A stretch of DNA of 64,000 bases, taken from NCBI GenBank assembly GCA_964648465.1, contig CAZYMU010000010.1, positions 15,809 through 79,808 on the forward strand, in the 5' to 3' direction. Positions 17,281 to 26,212 of this stretch are shown one piece after another. The notes under the pieces were generated by a model that did not search any database, was not told the DNA's origin, and saw only the letters and a list, made by a program, of their open reading frames with translations. The DNA comes from Aminicenans sp964648465 (GTDB lineage Bacteria; Acidobacteriota; Aminicenantia; Aminicenantales; Aminicenantaceae). Within the stretch, counting starts at the first letter, position 1, and each line of letters opens with the position of its first letter. A program made the position numbers and the translations under genes.

Positions 17281-18408
17281 ATGAAGATTATGTTCAACCG
17301 GACGAAAGGTTTATTCATTGGTTTGCTGCTTTTGGTGTTTCTTTTCTCACAAACTTATGCGTTTGCCTCCGGCCAGGAACTTTTCGAATGGGAACTCAGG
17401 GTCATTGTTGAAAAAGCGAACATTCACCTGGATCCCGATGAGAATAGCACTGTGGCCATGACCGTTCCCCAGTCCTCGATCCTGAGGTCGTATGAAAAAG
17501 AAGGCGAGTGGTTCCGGGTGATCTTTCAACAGGAGAGCGGAATCGTGGTTATCGGGTATATCCATTCCAGCCAGGTCGAAATCATGAAGGAGAAGGTAGA
17601 GCAGAAGATTGATTTTTGGGGCGAAGAATCAGATTTTTTTAAGGGAATCGGATTGACTGTAAAAGTTTCTGTAGGCTTCAACCATATCGCTGCCGGGGAG
17701 ATCAATGACGGAATCAGAGGAGTGGTGGATTATTACAAGTGTCTCATGAGCTATTGGGGACAATTCTTTGATAGAGAGATTGAACCCTTTCATTCGGGTT
17801 TTGATTTTGGTGCTGATGCCATATACAGTTTGACCTCTCATATAGGAATCGGCCTTGGATTGAGTTATGTCCAGTGGTGGAATAAAAGTTGGATGCTCCT
17901 TGCAGATGTGGACTATCCTAGAAGATTCGACAGCACGCCTCGAGTCAAAGCTCTTCCTGTCAGATTGGGAGCATTTGTCACCCTTCCTATTTTTCGCAAA
18001 ATTAACGTAACCCTTAACGCGGGGCCGACTTATTATTTTGTCCGCTACGTCTACAATATGACATACAGACCCTATGCCGTCGTTCAAAAAGCCAGCGGCC
18101 AAGGACTGGGATTTCACGGGGGAATCGGACTGGAACTAGAGTGGAACTCCAGATCCACCCTTTTTATCGAATATCAAGGCCGACATGCCAAATTCGACAC
18201 CTTCGAGGGAACTGAAGAAAAAATAGTTCTTAGTGATAGGATTAAGGAAGAAGGACCACTTTGTTGTATGGAGTATATGGAGGGATCAGAAATTCGCCGC
18301 CGTTTGGCCGTATTTAATGAAGAAATGCTCTTGTACCCGAATGTGAAGAAGGCGGAGTTTGATCTCAGCGGGTTTGCTGTTCGGGTCGGAGTAAAGGTAA
18401 AATTTTAA
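17281..18408 (+). CDS. SH3-like domain plus outer-membrane beta-barrel protein (copy 2)
   Basis: A 375-residue paralogue of the protein at 13984-15114 with the same order: signal peptide (ending near AFASG), SH3-type domain (WELRVIVEKANIHLDPDEN, EWFRVIF), acidic linker (DFWGEESDFFKGIG) and a barrel closing with AVRVGVKVKF. ATG at 17281 (or 17290) is preferred to the ATG at 17260, because the signal peptide then starts properly. It begins 25 bp after the first GWxTD gene, which makes the pair a tandem duplication. Confidence 0.74.
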   Translation: MKIMFNRTKGLFIGLLLLVFLFSQTYAFASGQELFEWELRVIVEKANIHLDPDENSTVAMTVPQSSILRSYEKEGEWFRVIFQQESGIVVIGYIHSSQVEIMKEKVEQKIDFWGEESDFFKGIGLTVKVSVGFNHIAAGEINDGIRGVVDYYKCLMSYWGQFFDREIEPFHSGFDFGADAIYSLTSHIGIGLGLSYVQWWNKSWMLLADVDYPRRFDSTPRVKALPVRLGAFVTLPIFRKINVTLNAGPTYYFVRYVYNMTYRPYAVVQKASGQGLGFHGGIGLELEWNSRSTLFIEYQGRHAKFDTFEGTEEKIVLSDRIKEEGPLCCMEYMEGSEIRRRLAVFNEEMLLYPNVKKAEFDLSGFAVRVGVKVKF

Positions 18409-18450
18409 AGGTTTTAATAATATAAAAATCATTTAAGGTAGCATATTGAA

Positions 18451-20565
18451 ATGAAAAAAAGAACTATTTCAGTCGCATTCCTATTTCTGGTTTGTGTTTT
18501 GTTTTTGGCAGGCTCTTTTGAGGAAAAAGTCCAGCTTTCTGAGGAATATGAGAAATGGCTCAAAGAGGACGTGGCCTACATCATCACTCCGGCCGAGAAA
18601 GAGGTTTTCCTAAAGCTGGAAAGCAACAAGGAGCGGGATCTCTTTATCGATGAGTTCTGGCGGCAGAGGGATCCGACTCCAGGAGCACCCGGAAACGAGT
18701 TTAAAGAAGAGCACTACAACAGGATCCGATTTACCAGTGAAAGGTTCGGAAAATTTTCCCCTCTAGAAGGGTGGCAAACCGATAGAGGGAAAATATATAT
18801 TGTCCTGGGTTCCCCGAATCATGTGGAAAAATTCCATACCATCGATACCTATCCAATAGAACTTTGGTATTACCACGGAGATCCCAAGCTCGGCCAGCCT
18901 CCAGTGTTCCGCCTTCTTTTCTTCAGAAGAGGAGGGGCAGGAGAGTACGAGCTGTTCAGCCCGATGAGTGATGGGCCGAAAGATTTGGTCCACTTTGTTT
19001 TGAATGATCCCGATCAGAAGACCATGTTGACCCAAGATGTCCTGATGGGAACAACACAAGAGCGTTTTGACAGTACTGTTGATGCTTTGGACCGGGAGGC
19101 CTACAAGATTCTGAAAAATAAGGTCTCCTTTGAATTGGCCGAGGCCGCTTTTTCCAACTTCCCCGGAAGAGACGGGCCTCAGAACAGACTGCCTTCTGAA
19201 ATTATGGTTCAGCAAATGGAGACTCTACCACACAGGAAAGTCCAGGATGATTACGCCTATGAATTTTTGGAGCACAAAGCAGTTGTTGAAGTGAGCTATT
19301 CTGTGCACTTCATGGGGAATAAAAACCTGGTAAATGTTGTCCAGGACCCAACAGGTTTGTTTTTCGTGAACTACACCATTGTGCCGGATTCTCTTTCAGT
19401 TGACTTCTTCCAGGATAAATATTTTACCAGCCTCAGGTTGTCCCTGCGCGTGACAGATCCGGGGGGACAGACCATTTTTCAGAGAGAGCGAAATGTGCCG
19501 GTAGAGCTCAGGGAAAAAGAACTTAAGATTATCGGAGAGAAGTCCTTTCATTTGTGTGACTCCTTCCCCTTGATTTCGGGCCAGTACAAGCTGAACCTTT
19601 TGCTTGAAAACACAGTGACCAAGGAGTTCACCTCTTTTGAGAAGGACATTTATGTGCCTGATCCAGACTATTTGAACATGAGTTTGCCCATTTTTTCCCG
19701 CCTGGTGTATAAAGATTTGCCTCAGGGACAGGCCGTGCGGGCCTATCAGATCGGCGATGTTCAGATCTACCCATCCCTGGAGAATACCTTTAATGTTAAA
19801 GATACCCTGTATGTCTTTTTCCAAATATTCGGGATGAGTTTCCAACAGAAAGAAGAAGGAGAATTGGAGTTTGTATTTTTCAGGAGAAATCGACCTTTCC
19901 GAACCATGCGCAAAAAGATCAGCGAGTATGAAAATGCTAGAGATTATATGGAGGAATTTTCCCTTGGGGATTTCTCTGAAGGACAGTATACATTGAAAGT
20001 TGCCCTGCTCGATAAGGAAGGCAATGAGCTTCTACAGGCAAAAAGGGACTTTTCTGTTACCCGCCAGCCTCAGCCCGGAGCGTGGTATGTCGCCCAGACA
20101 AACCCTCCCGTTGGAAATCCCTTTTATCATTTTGCCAGAGGAAATCAACTTCTGAACAAAAGGGAGATGGGAAAGGCGGTGGATGAGTTGAGAAAGGCGC
20201 ATGAGGGGAGTCCCGAGTCGGTGGAGTACGCCTTGAGTTATGGAAGGGCCCTGCTAATCGCTGAAAATTTTAAAGAAGTTATTAAAACCCTCACTCCTTA
20301 TGAGGCGGCCGGAAAGGAAGAGTTCGAGCTGTTCTACTATCTGGGAGAGGCCGCAAAGCGCATCGGAGAAGCGGAGGCGGCTATCGGCTACTACCAAAAG
20401 GCCCTCACCCAAAAAGGAAATGTGGTGGAAATTCTCAATTCCATCGGGAGCTGTTATCTCGAGCTGGGGGATGCGGAGGAGGCTCTGCGGACCTGGGATA
20501 AGTCGCTGGAGATCAACCCAAACCAGAGTGCAATCAGAGAAGCTATCAACAAACTAAAAAAATAA
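18451..20565 (+). CDS. GWxTD-domain protein with C-terminal TPRs (copy 2)
   Basis: A 704-residue paralogue of 15126-17255. Signature GWQTDRGKIYIVLG begins at residue 107, preceded by RQRDPTPGAPGNEF. The middle part keeps long identical blocks with copy 1 (for example YEFLEHKAVVEVSYSVH and LLLENTVTKEFTSFE), and the TPRs at the end carry NVVEILNSIG as in copy 1. Signal peptide residues 1-22. It lies 42 bp after the second barrel gene. The strong similarity over the whole length shows duplication of the barrel+GWxTD unit. Confidence 0.9.
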   Translation: MKKRTISVAFLFLVCVLFLAGSFEEKVQLSEEYEKWLKEDVAYIITPAEKEVFLKLESNKERDLFIDEFWRQRDPTPGAPGNEFKEEHYNRIRFTSERFGKFSPLEGWQTDRGKIYIVLGSPNHVEKFHTIDTYPIELWYYHGDPKLGQPPVFRLLFFRRGGAGEYELFSPMSDGPKDLVHFVLNDPDQKTMLTQDVLMGTTQERFDSTVDALDREAYKILKNKVSFELAEAAFSNFPGRDGPQNRLPSEIMVQQMETLPHRKVQDDYAYEFLEHKAVVEVSYSVHFMGNKNLVNVVQDPTGLFFVNYTIVPDSLSVDFFQDKYFTSLRLSLRVTDPGGQTIFQRERNVPVELREKELKIIGEKSFHLCDSFPLISGQYKLNLLLENTVTKEFTSFEKDIYVPDPDYLNMSLPIFSRLVYKDLPQGQAVRAYQIGDVQIYPSLENTFNVKDTLYVFFQIFGMSFQQKEEGELEFVFFRRNRPFRTMRKKISEYENARDYMEEFSLGDFSEGQYTLKVALLDKEGNELLQAKRDFSVTRQPQPGAWYVAQTNPPVGNPFYHFARGNQLLNKREMGKAVDELRKAHEGSPESVEYALSYGRALLIAENFKEVIKTLTPYEAAGKEEFELFYYLGEAAKRIGEAEAAIGYYQKALTQKGNVVEILNSIGSCYLELGDAEEALRTWDKSLEINPNQSAIREAINKLKK

Positions 20566-21046
20566 TTTCAATTTAGTGACTTTAATTCGGTAACAGGTCA
20601 AAGCGAGTAATAATCCATAAAAATGCATTGAATCCAAAATAATGGATTATTTGTCTATACATGAGAATTCCTATAAAAATTTAAATAATTGATAATAAAC
20701 AGATTAGAATGAGTCCTCTCTAAAAAGTAGATTGGCATGAATATTGCTAGTATTCATTATATGTTTAGCGTATAGTAGAGTAGCATTTTGGTCACAATTA
20801 TGTGTACAAGCGAAATAATAAAAATAAGTAACGCTAAGATAGGAGGTGGTAATCAATCAGAAAACCTAAATAGGATGCATTCAAGTTGGACTGTGATAGG
20901 ACTTCTTGGTTTTGAGATAAGAGCCCTTTCACAATTCAGGGATTCAAAGTTATCCGTTGGGAGGTCGGCAATGAGGTCGAATCTCCCGACGGGAAAAACT
21001 AAGGTCCTCTCTTTTAAAGGAAAAAGAGGGACAAAAGGAGAAAATA
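20566..21046. other. Long leader/regulatory region before the TonB-dependent receptor
   Basis: 481 bp without a credible gene. A weak promoter-like pair TTGGCA (20732-20737) and CATTAT (20755-20760) with 17 bases between them would leave a leader of about 280 bases. Close to the gene, 20960-20993 can fold in two ways (GGGAG with CTCCC, or GTCGG with CCGAC), and CCTCTCTTTT (21004-21013) can pair with AAAAAGAGGG (21020-21029) just before the ribosome site. This resembles a structured leader, but it matches no riboswitch class I can recognise. Confidence 0.4.
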
Positions 21047-24000
21047 ATGAGTAAATTCAGAACTTACTTCTTCTCACTGCTCGCAATACTTCTTCTCGTT
21101 GGATCACTAGCTGCTCAGGTACCGACTGGTAAGATCACCGGAACAGTCAGCGATGACCAGGGTGTTCCTCTTCCCGGCGTGACAGTTGAAGCTGACAGCC
21201 CGACTCTAATTGGTTTAGCTTCGGCAACAACCGACGTTAACGGAGTCTTCCGTCTGTTCGGTTTGGCCTCTGGAAGGTATACCCTAAATTTTAGCCTGCA
21301 AGGTTTTAACACCGTTATCCGTCAAGACATCGTTGTCCGTGTTGAGCAGACCATCAGAGTGGATATCGAGATGACTCCTGGTGCTTTAGAAGAAGAAATC
21401 ACGGTTATCGGAAAGTCTCCTCTGGTAGATGTCAAGAGCACCACAAAGGGCATGACTCTGACCAGAGAGATGTTCCAGATGCTGCCCAGGGGCAGAAACT
21501 TCGACACACTGGTCACAGCGGTTCCTGGTGTTAACCAAGAGCCCTATCTGGGAGGTCTTTCCGTCGACGGCGCCAGCGGTGCTGAGAACATGTACTACAT
21601 CGACGGAATGGACATCACCAACATGGACCAGGGCGACAGTGACCAATCAGCAGCCTTTGAGTTTGTGGATGAGGTCCAGATTGTTGCCAGCGGATACCAG
21701 GCCGAGTTTGGTGGGTCCATGGGCGGTGTTGTTAACGTCATCACCCGTGCCGGTGGAAACGAATTCCATGGAGAACTGATCGGCTACTATTCGGGAAGCC
21801 GCCTAAACGGTACAGAGAGAGACACCCTCCGGCTGAATCCGTTAGATACGAGCAAAGCTGAGTATGTGAACTACCAGACCGGAGAAGGATTGGACGCAGC
21901 TCTTGGAAAAGACGAGGTCAACAGATATGAAGTCGGCTTCAGCCTTGGCGGTTATATCATCAAAGACCGCCTGTGGTTCTTCGGCTCCTTTTTACCTGTC
22001 TTTAGGGATACCACACGGTCCGTTGATTGGGTACCTGCAGGAACAGCTCCAGCAAGTGATCATACACAGAAGCAGACTTATTGGAACGGCCAGGTCAAGC
22101 TGACCGCACAGCCCATGAAGGACCTGAGGCTGGCTGCCGCGTTTGTCAACAACTTCTACAAATACAGAGGCGATCTGCCAGCGCGAGAAGGAACAGGAAG
22201 CTCGACTCGAAATTATGGTGAAACAGGTTTTAATTATCCGAATTACAGCGGCACATTAACTGCGGATTATACTGTGGGATCAAACCTGTTCTTAAGCCTG
22301 CGTGGTGGTTATTTCTTCAATGACCAAAACAACCAATTGCCTCCTGCTCTGGGAATTCCCAGATGGAGATTCATTAAGGAGGCCCCGGGTTATGCCTATA
22401 CAAACAACCTGATGTTTCCTGATATCCCTGCTGATCTCCAGCATGGAAACAACTGGTCCAATATCTCCTTCAATGAGTTGAATCAGACAATTAAGAATAT
22501 CCGGAATAGGATGGCAATCAACTTTGACACCACCCTGTATTTGAACCTGGCTGGTGAGCATGCCTGGAAAATGGGTGTGCAGGCGGTTCGTATCGAGGAA
22601 GATATCGATAGTACGGTTCAAAATGTCTACGCCTATCTCGGCTGGGATAGAAGTTTCACCTGGTTGGGTACTGGAGAAACTGAAAGAGGTACGTACGGCT
22701 ACTATGGTGTCCGAGGTGGAGACTCCGGACCTTACGGCACTTTTGCCAATCCCAACAGCACACGCTGGGCCCTGTACCTGCAGGACAGTTGGACACCCAG
22801 CTTTGCCAACAACAAGTTAACCGTGAACTTTGGCATAAGAGCCGAAAAAGAGGACATCCCCAGTTTCTCCGAACTGCCCGAATACGATTATCCACCTATT
22901 CAGTTCAACTTCGGTAATAAGGTTGCGCCCAGATTCGGGTTTGTCTATGACGTGTACGGCGATTCCAGCACAAAGATTTTCGGAAGCTACGGCTGGTACT
23001 ACGACGTCATGAAACTCGACATGGCTGTGGGTTCTTACGGTGGATTAAAGTGGACCAGCGACTACTACACACTGGATGACTATGACTTTACAAAAATCAC
23101 AAAAGATAATCCTGGAGCCTGCGGGACATATCTGACCACCTATAACTGGCGTAAACCTTCTTTCGATTCCACTGACCCGGATCTTTTGCCCACTCTTCAG
23201 TCAGAGCTCACTTTTGGAGCAGAGAGAAAGCTGATGGAGAACCTCTCAGCTTCTGTGCGAGTAGTGTACAAACATCTCGTGCGGACCATTGAAGACGTGG
23301 GTGTTCTTACCCCAGAGGGTGAGTCTTACTACACATCCAATCCTGGGTACGGCTACACCAGGCCTGTAAGTCAAGGTGGAGAGTTTGCCGATATCTATCC
23401 AGCATGCCCAACAGCTAAACGCAATTACTGGGGCGTCAATATTGCCCTGGATAAGCGGTTCAGCGACAACTGGATGGGCGGATTCTCTTACACCTGGAGC
23501 CGACTGTGGGGTAACTATGCTGGTTTGGCCAGCTCTGACGAATGGGGAAGAAACGATCCTAATGTCGAGAGGTACTGGGATCTTTGGTGGCACATGTGGG
23601 ATAGGAATATGGACGAGATCGTGGGCCTGCTCAACACCGACCGGCCCCACCAGTTCAAGCTATACGGCTCCTATGTTTTTCCGTTCGGCCTGACCCTGGG
23701 AACGGTTGTCAATGCCATGAGCGGAATTCCTGTCACCAGGGAGCTCCACACCGGATTGGAAGGATATTATCCGGATGGCCGCTTGACCGACGGACGTGCT
23801 CCTTTCCTCTGGTTTGCCGATCTGTATGCCGAGTACAACCTGAAGGTCACGGATCAATACAGAATCCAGTTGAACGTCAATGTGGACAATGTATTTAATA
23901 TAGCTACTGCTCGACGTGTTCGCGCCATGATGAATCAGACATCCACTGTGATGACCGACGATGAAAGACTGGCTGGATGGTCATACGACCATGCCTCCCG

Positions 24001-24115
24001 CACCGTCACCACCAATGCCAGAACTTTGACCTACGTTGCTGATCCCCGGTTCTTAATGGAAACGGCTTTTTATCCTCCCCTCTCAGCTCGAATCGGAATC
24101 AAGTTCATCTTCTAA
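21047..24115 (+). CDS. TonB-dependent receptor with carboxypeptidase-regulatory N-domain
   Basis: A 1022-residue outer-membrane protein. Order: signal peptide (1-24), carboxypeptidase regulatory-like/CNA-B type domain (about 27-105, GKITGTVSDDQGVPLPGVTV), plug domain (about 125-230, with YYIDGMDITNMDQ and GGVVNVITRAGGNEFHG) and a beta-barrel ending in ARIGIKFIF with a terminal aromatic residue. The type resembles OAR/CirA-like receptors common in Acidobacteriota, thought to import peptides or oligomers. It lies between two sets of GWxTD genes and is followed by a strong terminator; AAAGGAG precedes the start. Confidence 0.92.
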   Translation: MSKFRTYFFSLLAILLLVGSLAAQVPTGKITGTVSDDQGVPLPGVTVEADSPTLIGLASATTDVNGVFRLFGLASGRYTLNFSLQGFNTVIRQDIVVRVEQTIRVDIEMTPGALEEEITVIGKSPLVDVKSTTKGMTLTREMFQMLPRGRNFDTLVTAVPGVNQEPYLGGLSVDGASGAENMYYIDGMDITNMDQGDSDQSAAFEFVDEVQIVASGYQAEFGGSMGGVVNVITRAGGNEFHGELIGYYSGSRLNGTERDTLRLNPLDTSKAEYVNYQTGEGLDAALGKDEVNRYEVGFSLGGYIIKDRLWFFGSFLPVFRDTTRSVDWVPAGTAPASDHTQKQTYWNGQVKLTAQPMKDLRLAAAFVNNFYKYRGDLPAREGTGSSTRNYGETGFNYPNYSGTLTADYTVGSNLFLSLRGGYFFNDQNNQLPPALGIPRWRFIKEAPGYAYTNNLMFPDIPADLQHGNNWSNISFNELNQTIKNIRNRMAINFDTTLYLNLAGEHAWKMGVQAVRIEEDIDSTVQNVYAYLGWDRSFTWLGTGETERGTYGYYGVRGGDSGPYGTFANPNSTRWALYLQDSWTPSFANNKLTVNFGIRAEKEDIPSFSELPEYDYPPIQFNFGNKVAPRFGFVYDVYGDSSTKIFGSYGWYYDVMKLDMAVGSYGGLKWTSDYYTLDDYDFTKITKDNPGACGTYLTTYNWRKPSFDSTDPDLLPTLQSELTFGAERKLMENLSASVRVVYKHLVRTIEDVGVLTPEGESYYTSNPGYGYTRPVSQGGEFADIYPACPTAKRNYWGVNIALDKRFSDNWMGGFSYTWSRLWGNYAGLASSDEWGRNDPNVERYWDLWWHMWDRNMDEIVGLLNTDRPHQFKLYGSYVFPFGLTLGTVVNAMSGIPVTRELHTGLEGYYPDGRLTDGRAPFLWFADLYAEYNLKVTDQYRIQLNVNVDNVFNIATARRVRAMMNQTSTVMTDDERLAGWSYDHASRTVTTNARTLTYVADPRFLMETAFYPPLSARIGIKFIF

Positions 24116-24140
24116 TTATTCTGCAGCTTAAGAAAACACA

Positions 24141-24180
24141 AAGCCCTCCTTCCGGGAAACCGGGAGGGGGGCTTTTTTTT
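24141..24180 (+). terminator. Strong intrinsic terminator after the TonB receptor
   Basis: AAGCCCTCC-TTCCGG pairs with CCGG-GAGGGGGGCT across a GAAA tetraloop, followed by eight T residues (24173-24180). This is the best terminator in the window. Confidence 0.92.
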
Positions 24181-24304
24181 ATCATTGCAAACTCCTCCAT
24201 GTCATTGTAAGTGACTTTCTTTGTTATTGCTGATGAAGTAAAGCAATCCCCTTATAAAGAATGCAGGTATTCTCTTGATTGATTCTAAGGACTGACCGTG
24301 TTGT

Positions 24305-25276
24305 CTATTTTATCTTAGCAATATACTCCAGGATGTTTTGCACTGTTGGCGCTTCTGGCGAATTCGGATCCATCTCAAGGAATTTTTTAAATTTCGCTTC
24401 TGCATTGCTGTAATCAGCTTTGTTGAGATAGACATAGCCCAGCTTTAAGTAGGGAAGAGGCCAGTCGGGCTTGATCTGGGTGGATATGGTGAAATAGTGG
24501 ATTGCCTCGTCAATTTTCTGATTGGAAAAATAGATCTCCCCCACGTTGTAAGCCAGGATTTCATTTTCCGGGTAAGCCTCGATGGACTGCTTGAAGTAGC
24601 TCTGGGCCTTTTCAAAGTCCTCAATCTTGAGATAGCTTTCGCCGATTCCAGCTAGAGCCCTGGCTGTCATCTCTTTTCCCATCGATTCATCTTCCTTTGC
24701 CAGTTCGAGGACTTTCTGGTAATTTTCCAGGGCCTGGTCAGTATCCCCTTTTTCCCGGTAGCAGTCACCGATGCTGGCATAAGCTTGGTAGGCTTCGGGA
24801 TTTTGTTCCAGAAACTGCTGCATGAGCGATATGGCCTCATCGTATTTTTGCTCCTTGAACAGGACGTTGGCTTGTTCCAGCATATTCAAAGAGCCTTGAA
24901 TTATGAGTGATGAACTTTCTCCTTCAATTTTTTTCAAGCTCAGGGTCACCCTGGGATTTCGTTCGAGCTGCCGCACGTATACTTCGGAGAAGGCTGGGAT
25001 ATAACCGTCTTTTGATGCGGTCACCTTCCACATCCCGGTGCCCAAGCCCAGAACAGCCCATTCCCCTTTTTTATTGGAGGTGGCCTCTTTTTTAAGTTCT
25101 ATATTTTCTATGAATTCACAGACAATTTTCGCTGATGGGATGCCGTTTTGGCTCTCATCCACGACCGAGCCGGATAACCGGCCTTTTCCCCTTCCAGCCT
25201 GGGCCCATGCACAGCCGGCCAAAAAGAAAGAAATGATGATCCATATGAAGGTTCGTTGGTATGATTTCCTGAACAT
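24305..25276 (-). CDS. TPR lipoprotein with carboxypeptidase-regulatory domain
   Basis: A 323-residue protein. The signal sequence ends in a lipobox (FLAGC, C22), so it is probably a lipoprotein. A carboxypeptidase regulatory-like beta domain (about 32-115, GRLSGSVVDESQNGIPSAK to RVTLSLKK) is followed by about six tetratricopeptide repeats (residues 130-320). It is the last gene of the minus-strand operon with two GWxTD proteins; AAGGAGGACA precedes the ATG. The first domain resembles the N-domain of the neighbouring TonB receptor, which hints at the same assembly. Confidence 0.82.
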   Translation of the reverse strand: MFRKSYQRTFIWIIISFFLAGCAWAQAGRGKGRLSGSVVDESQNGIPSAKIVCEFIENIELKKEATSNKKGEWAVLGLGTGMWKVTASKDGYIPAFSEVYVRQLERNPRVTLSLKKIEGESSSLIIQGSLNMLEQANVLFKEQKYDEAISLMQQFLEQNPEAYQAYASIGDCYREKGDTDQALENYQKVLELAKEDESMGKEMTARALAGIGESYLKIEDFEKAQSYFKQSIEAYPENEILAYNVGEIYFSNQKIDEAIHYFTISTQIKPDWPLPYLKLGYVYLNKADYSNAEAKFKKFLEMDPNSPEAPTVQNILEYIAKIK

Positions 25277-25309
25277 ATTGTCCTCCTTAATAGATAGAAA
25301 CCGTTTCTT

Positions 25310-26212
25310 TTAAACTGTAAATTTGATTGTTCGGCTTATCCGGTTCTGATCTTCTTTGTTTTCGAGTTCGATGGTAATCGAATACTCTCCTGATTCGAGG
25401 CTGGTGGAAAATTGCATCACATAATCTTCTCCCAGAACCTCCTCCAGATTTTCTTCGGCAAAGGATATCGGGTAGTCGTCTTTCTTTTCCCAGACGCGAT
25501 TTCCTGAGGAATCGAAGATTTGAAGTGATACGGCTAAGGTGGTTTCCCAAATACCCTCTTTTTCCTCGAACCATATGCCTTCGTAGGGAATGAGAATCTC
25601 GAAGATGACTTCCCCTTCATCGGTTTTTTTAATCTTATAGTCAAAGTCAAAGACAATATCTTTTTTGGCGATCTTGGGTTTATAGACCATCTGGGCGCGG
25701 TTTATTTCTGCGATATGTTGGGCACCAAGTGGAGTGAGCTTGTAGTCTCCGTTCCAGTTGGTATCGACAAACACTATAGGGAAAAAACCGTAGTACCAGA
25801 CCTCTTCCGGGAAATCATAGAGTTCGCGTCCCCTCGGATAGGTATAACGCTCCATAGGGGGGCCGAGCAGGATATAGACTCTTCCTCTATCCTGAAGCCA
25901 TCCTGGACCGCCGCTCTTAAAAAGCAGGTTCGCCATTTCGATCCGCTCGAAATATTCTTTCTTGAACTCGTTCTCTTCTGTATTCGGGTCCGGGTCTCTT
26001 TTTCCCCAGAATTCTTTGATAAAAGCCTCTTTTTCTGAGGGGGGAAGATTAAGGAATATCTTTCGCTCTTGCCTTGTGATGAGATATCTCACCTTGGAGT
26101 AGAATTCTTTGCTGTCTGGATCGAGGTTTTTCTCCAGTTTATGCAGTGCACAAAACCCCAGAAATCCCAGGAAAAACAAAATAAGGGAGAAATATGAGAT
26201 TGTTTTTCTCAT
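25310..26212 (-). CDS. Short GWxTD-family protein (GWLQD variant)
   Basis: A 300-residue GWxTD-domain protein lacking the TPR tail. Signal sequence with a possible lipobox (LGFC, C21), then KIFLNLPPSEKEAFIKEFWG, KRDPDPNTEE and the signature as GWLQDRGRVYILLGPP (G104-P119): the threonine of GWxTD is Q here. The C-terminal part is beta-rich. ATG overlaps the stop of the upstream gene (ATGA at 26209-26212), so translation is coupled. Confidence 0.85.
   Translation of the reverse strand: MRKTISYFSLILFFLGFLGFCALHKLEKNLDPDSKEFYSKVRYLITRQERKIFLNLPPSEKEAFIKEFWGKRDPDPNTEENEFKKEYFERIEMANLLFKSGGPGWLQDRGRVYILLGPPMERYTYPRGRELYDFPEEVWYYGFFPIVFVDTNWNGDYKLTPLGAQHIAEINRAQMVYKPKIAKKDIVFDFDYKIKKTDEGEVIFEILIPYEGIWFEEKEGIWETTLAVSLQIFDSSGNRVWEKKDDYPISFAEENLEEVLGEDYVMQFSTSLESGEYSITIELENKEDQNRISRTIKFTV

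Noticed and set aside
20950..21000. Known riboswitch class in the TonB receptor leader
   Set aside because: No conserved core of cobalamin, SAM, c-di-GMP or other well-known riboswitches could be matched.
20788..21054. 88-codon open frame upstream of the TonB receptor
   Set aside because: No ribosome site, no recognisable family, overlaps the start of the receptor and structured leader; probably chance.
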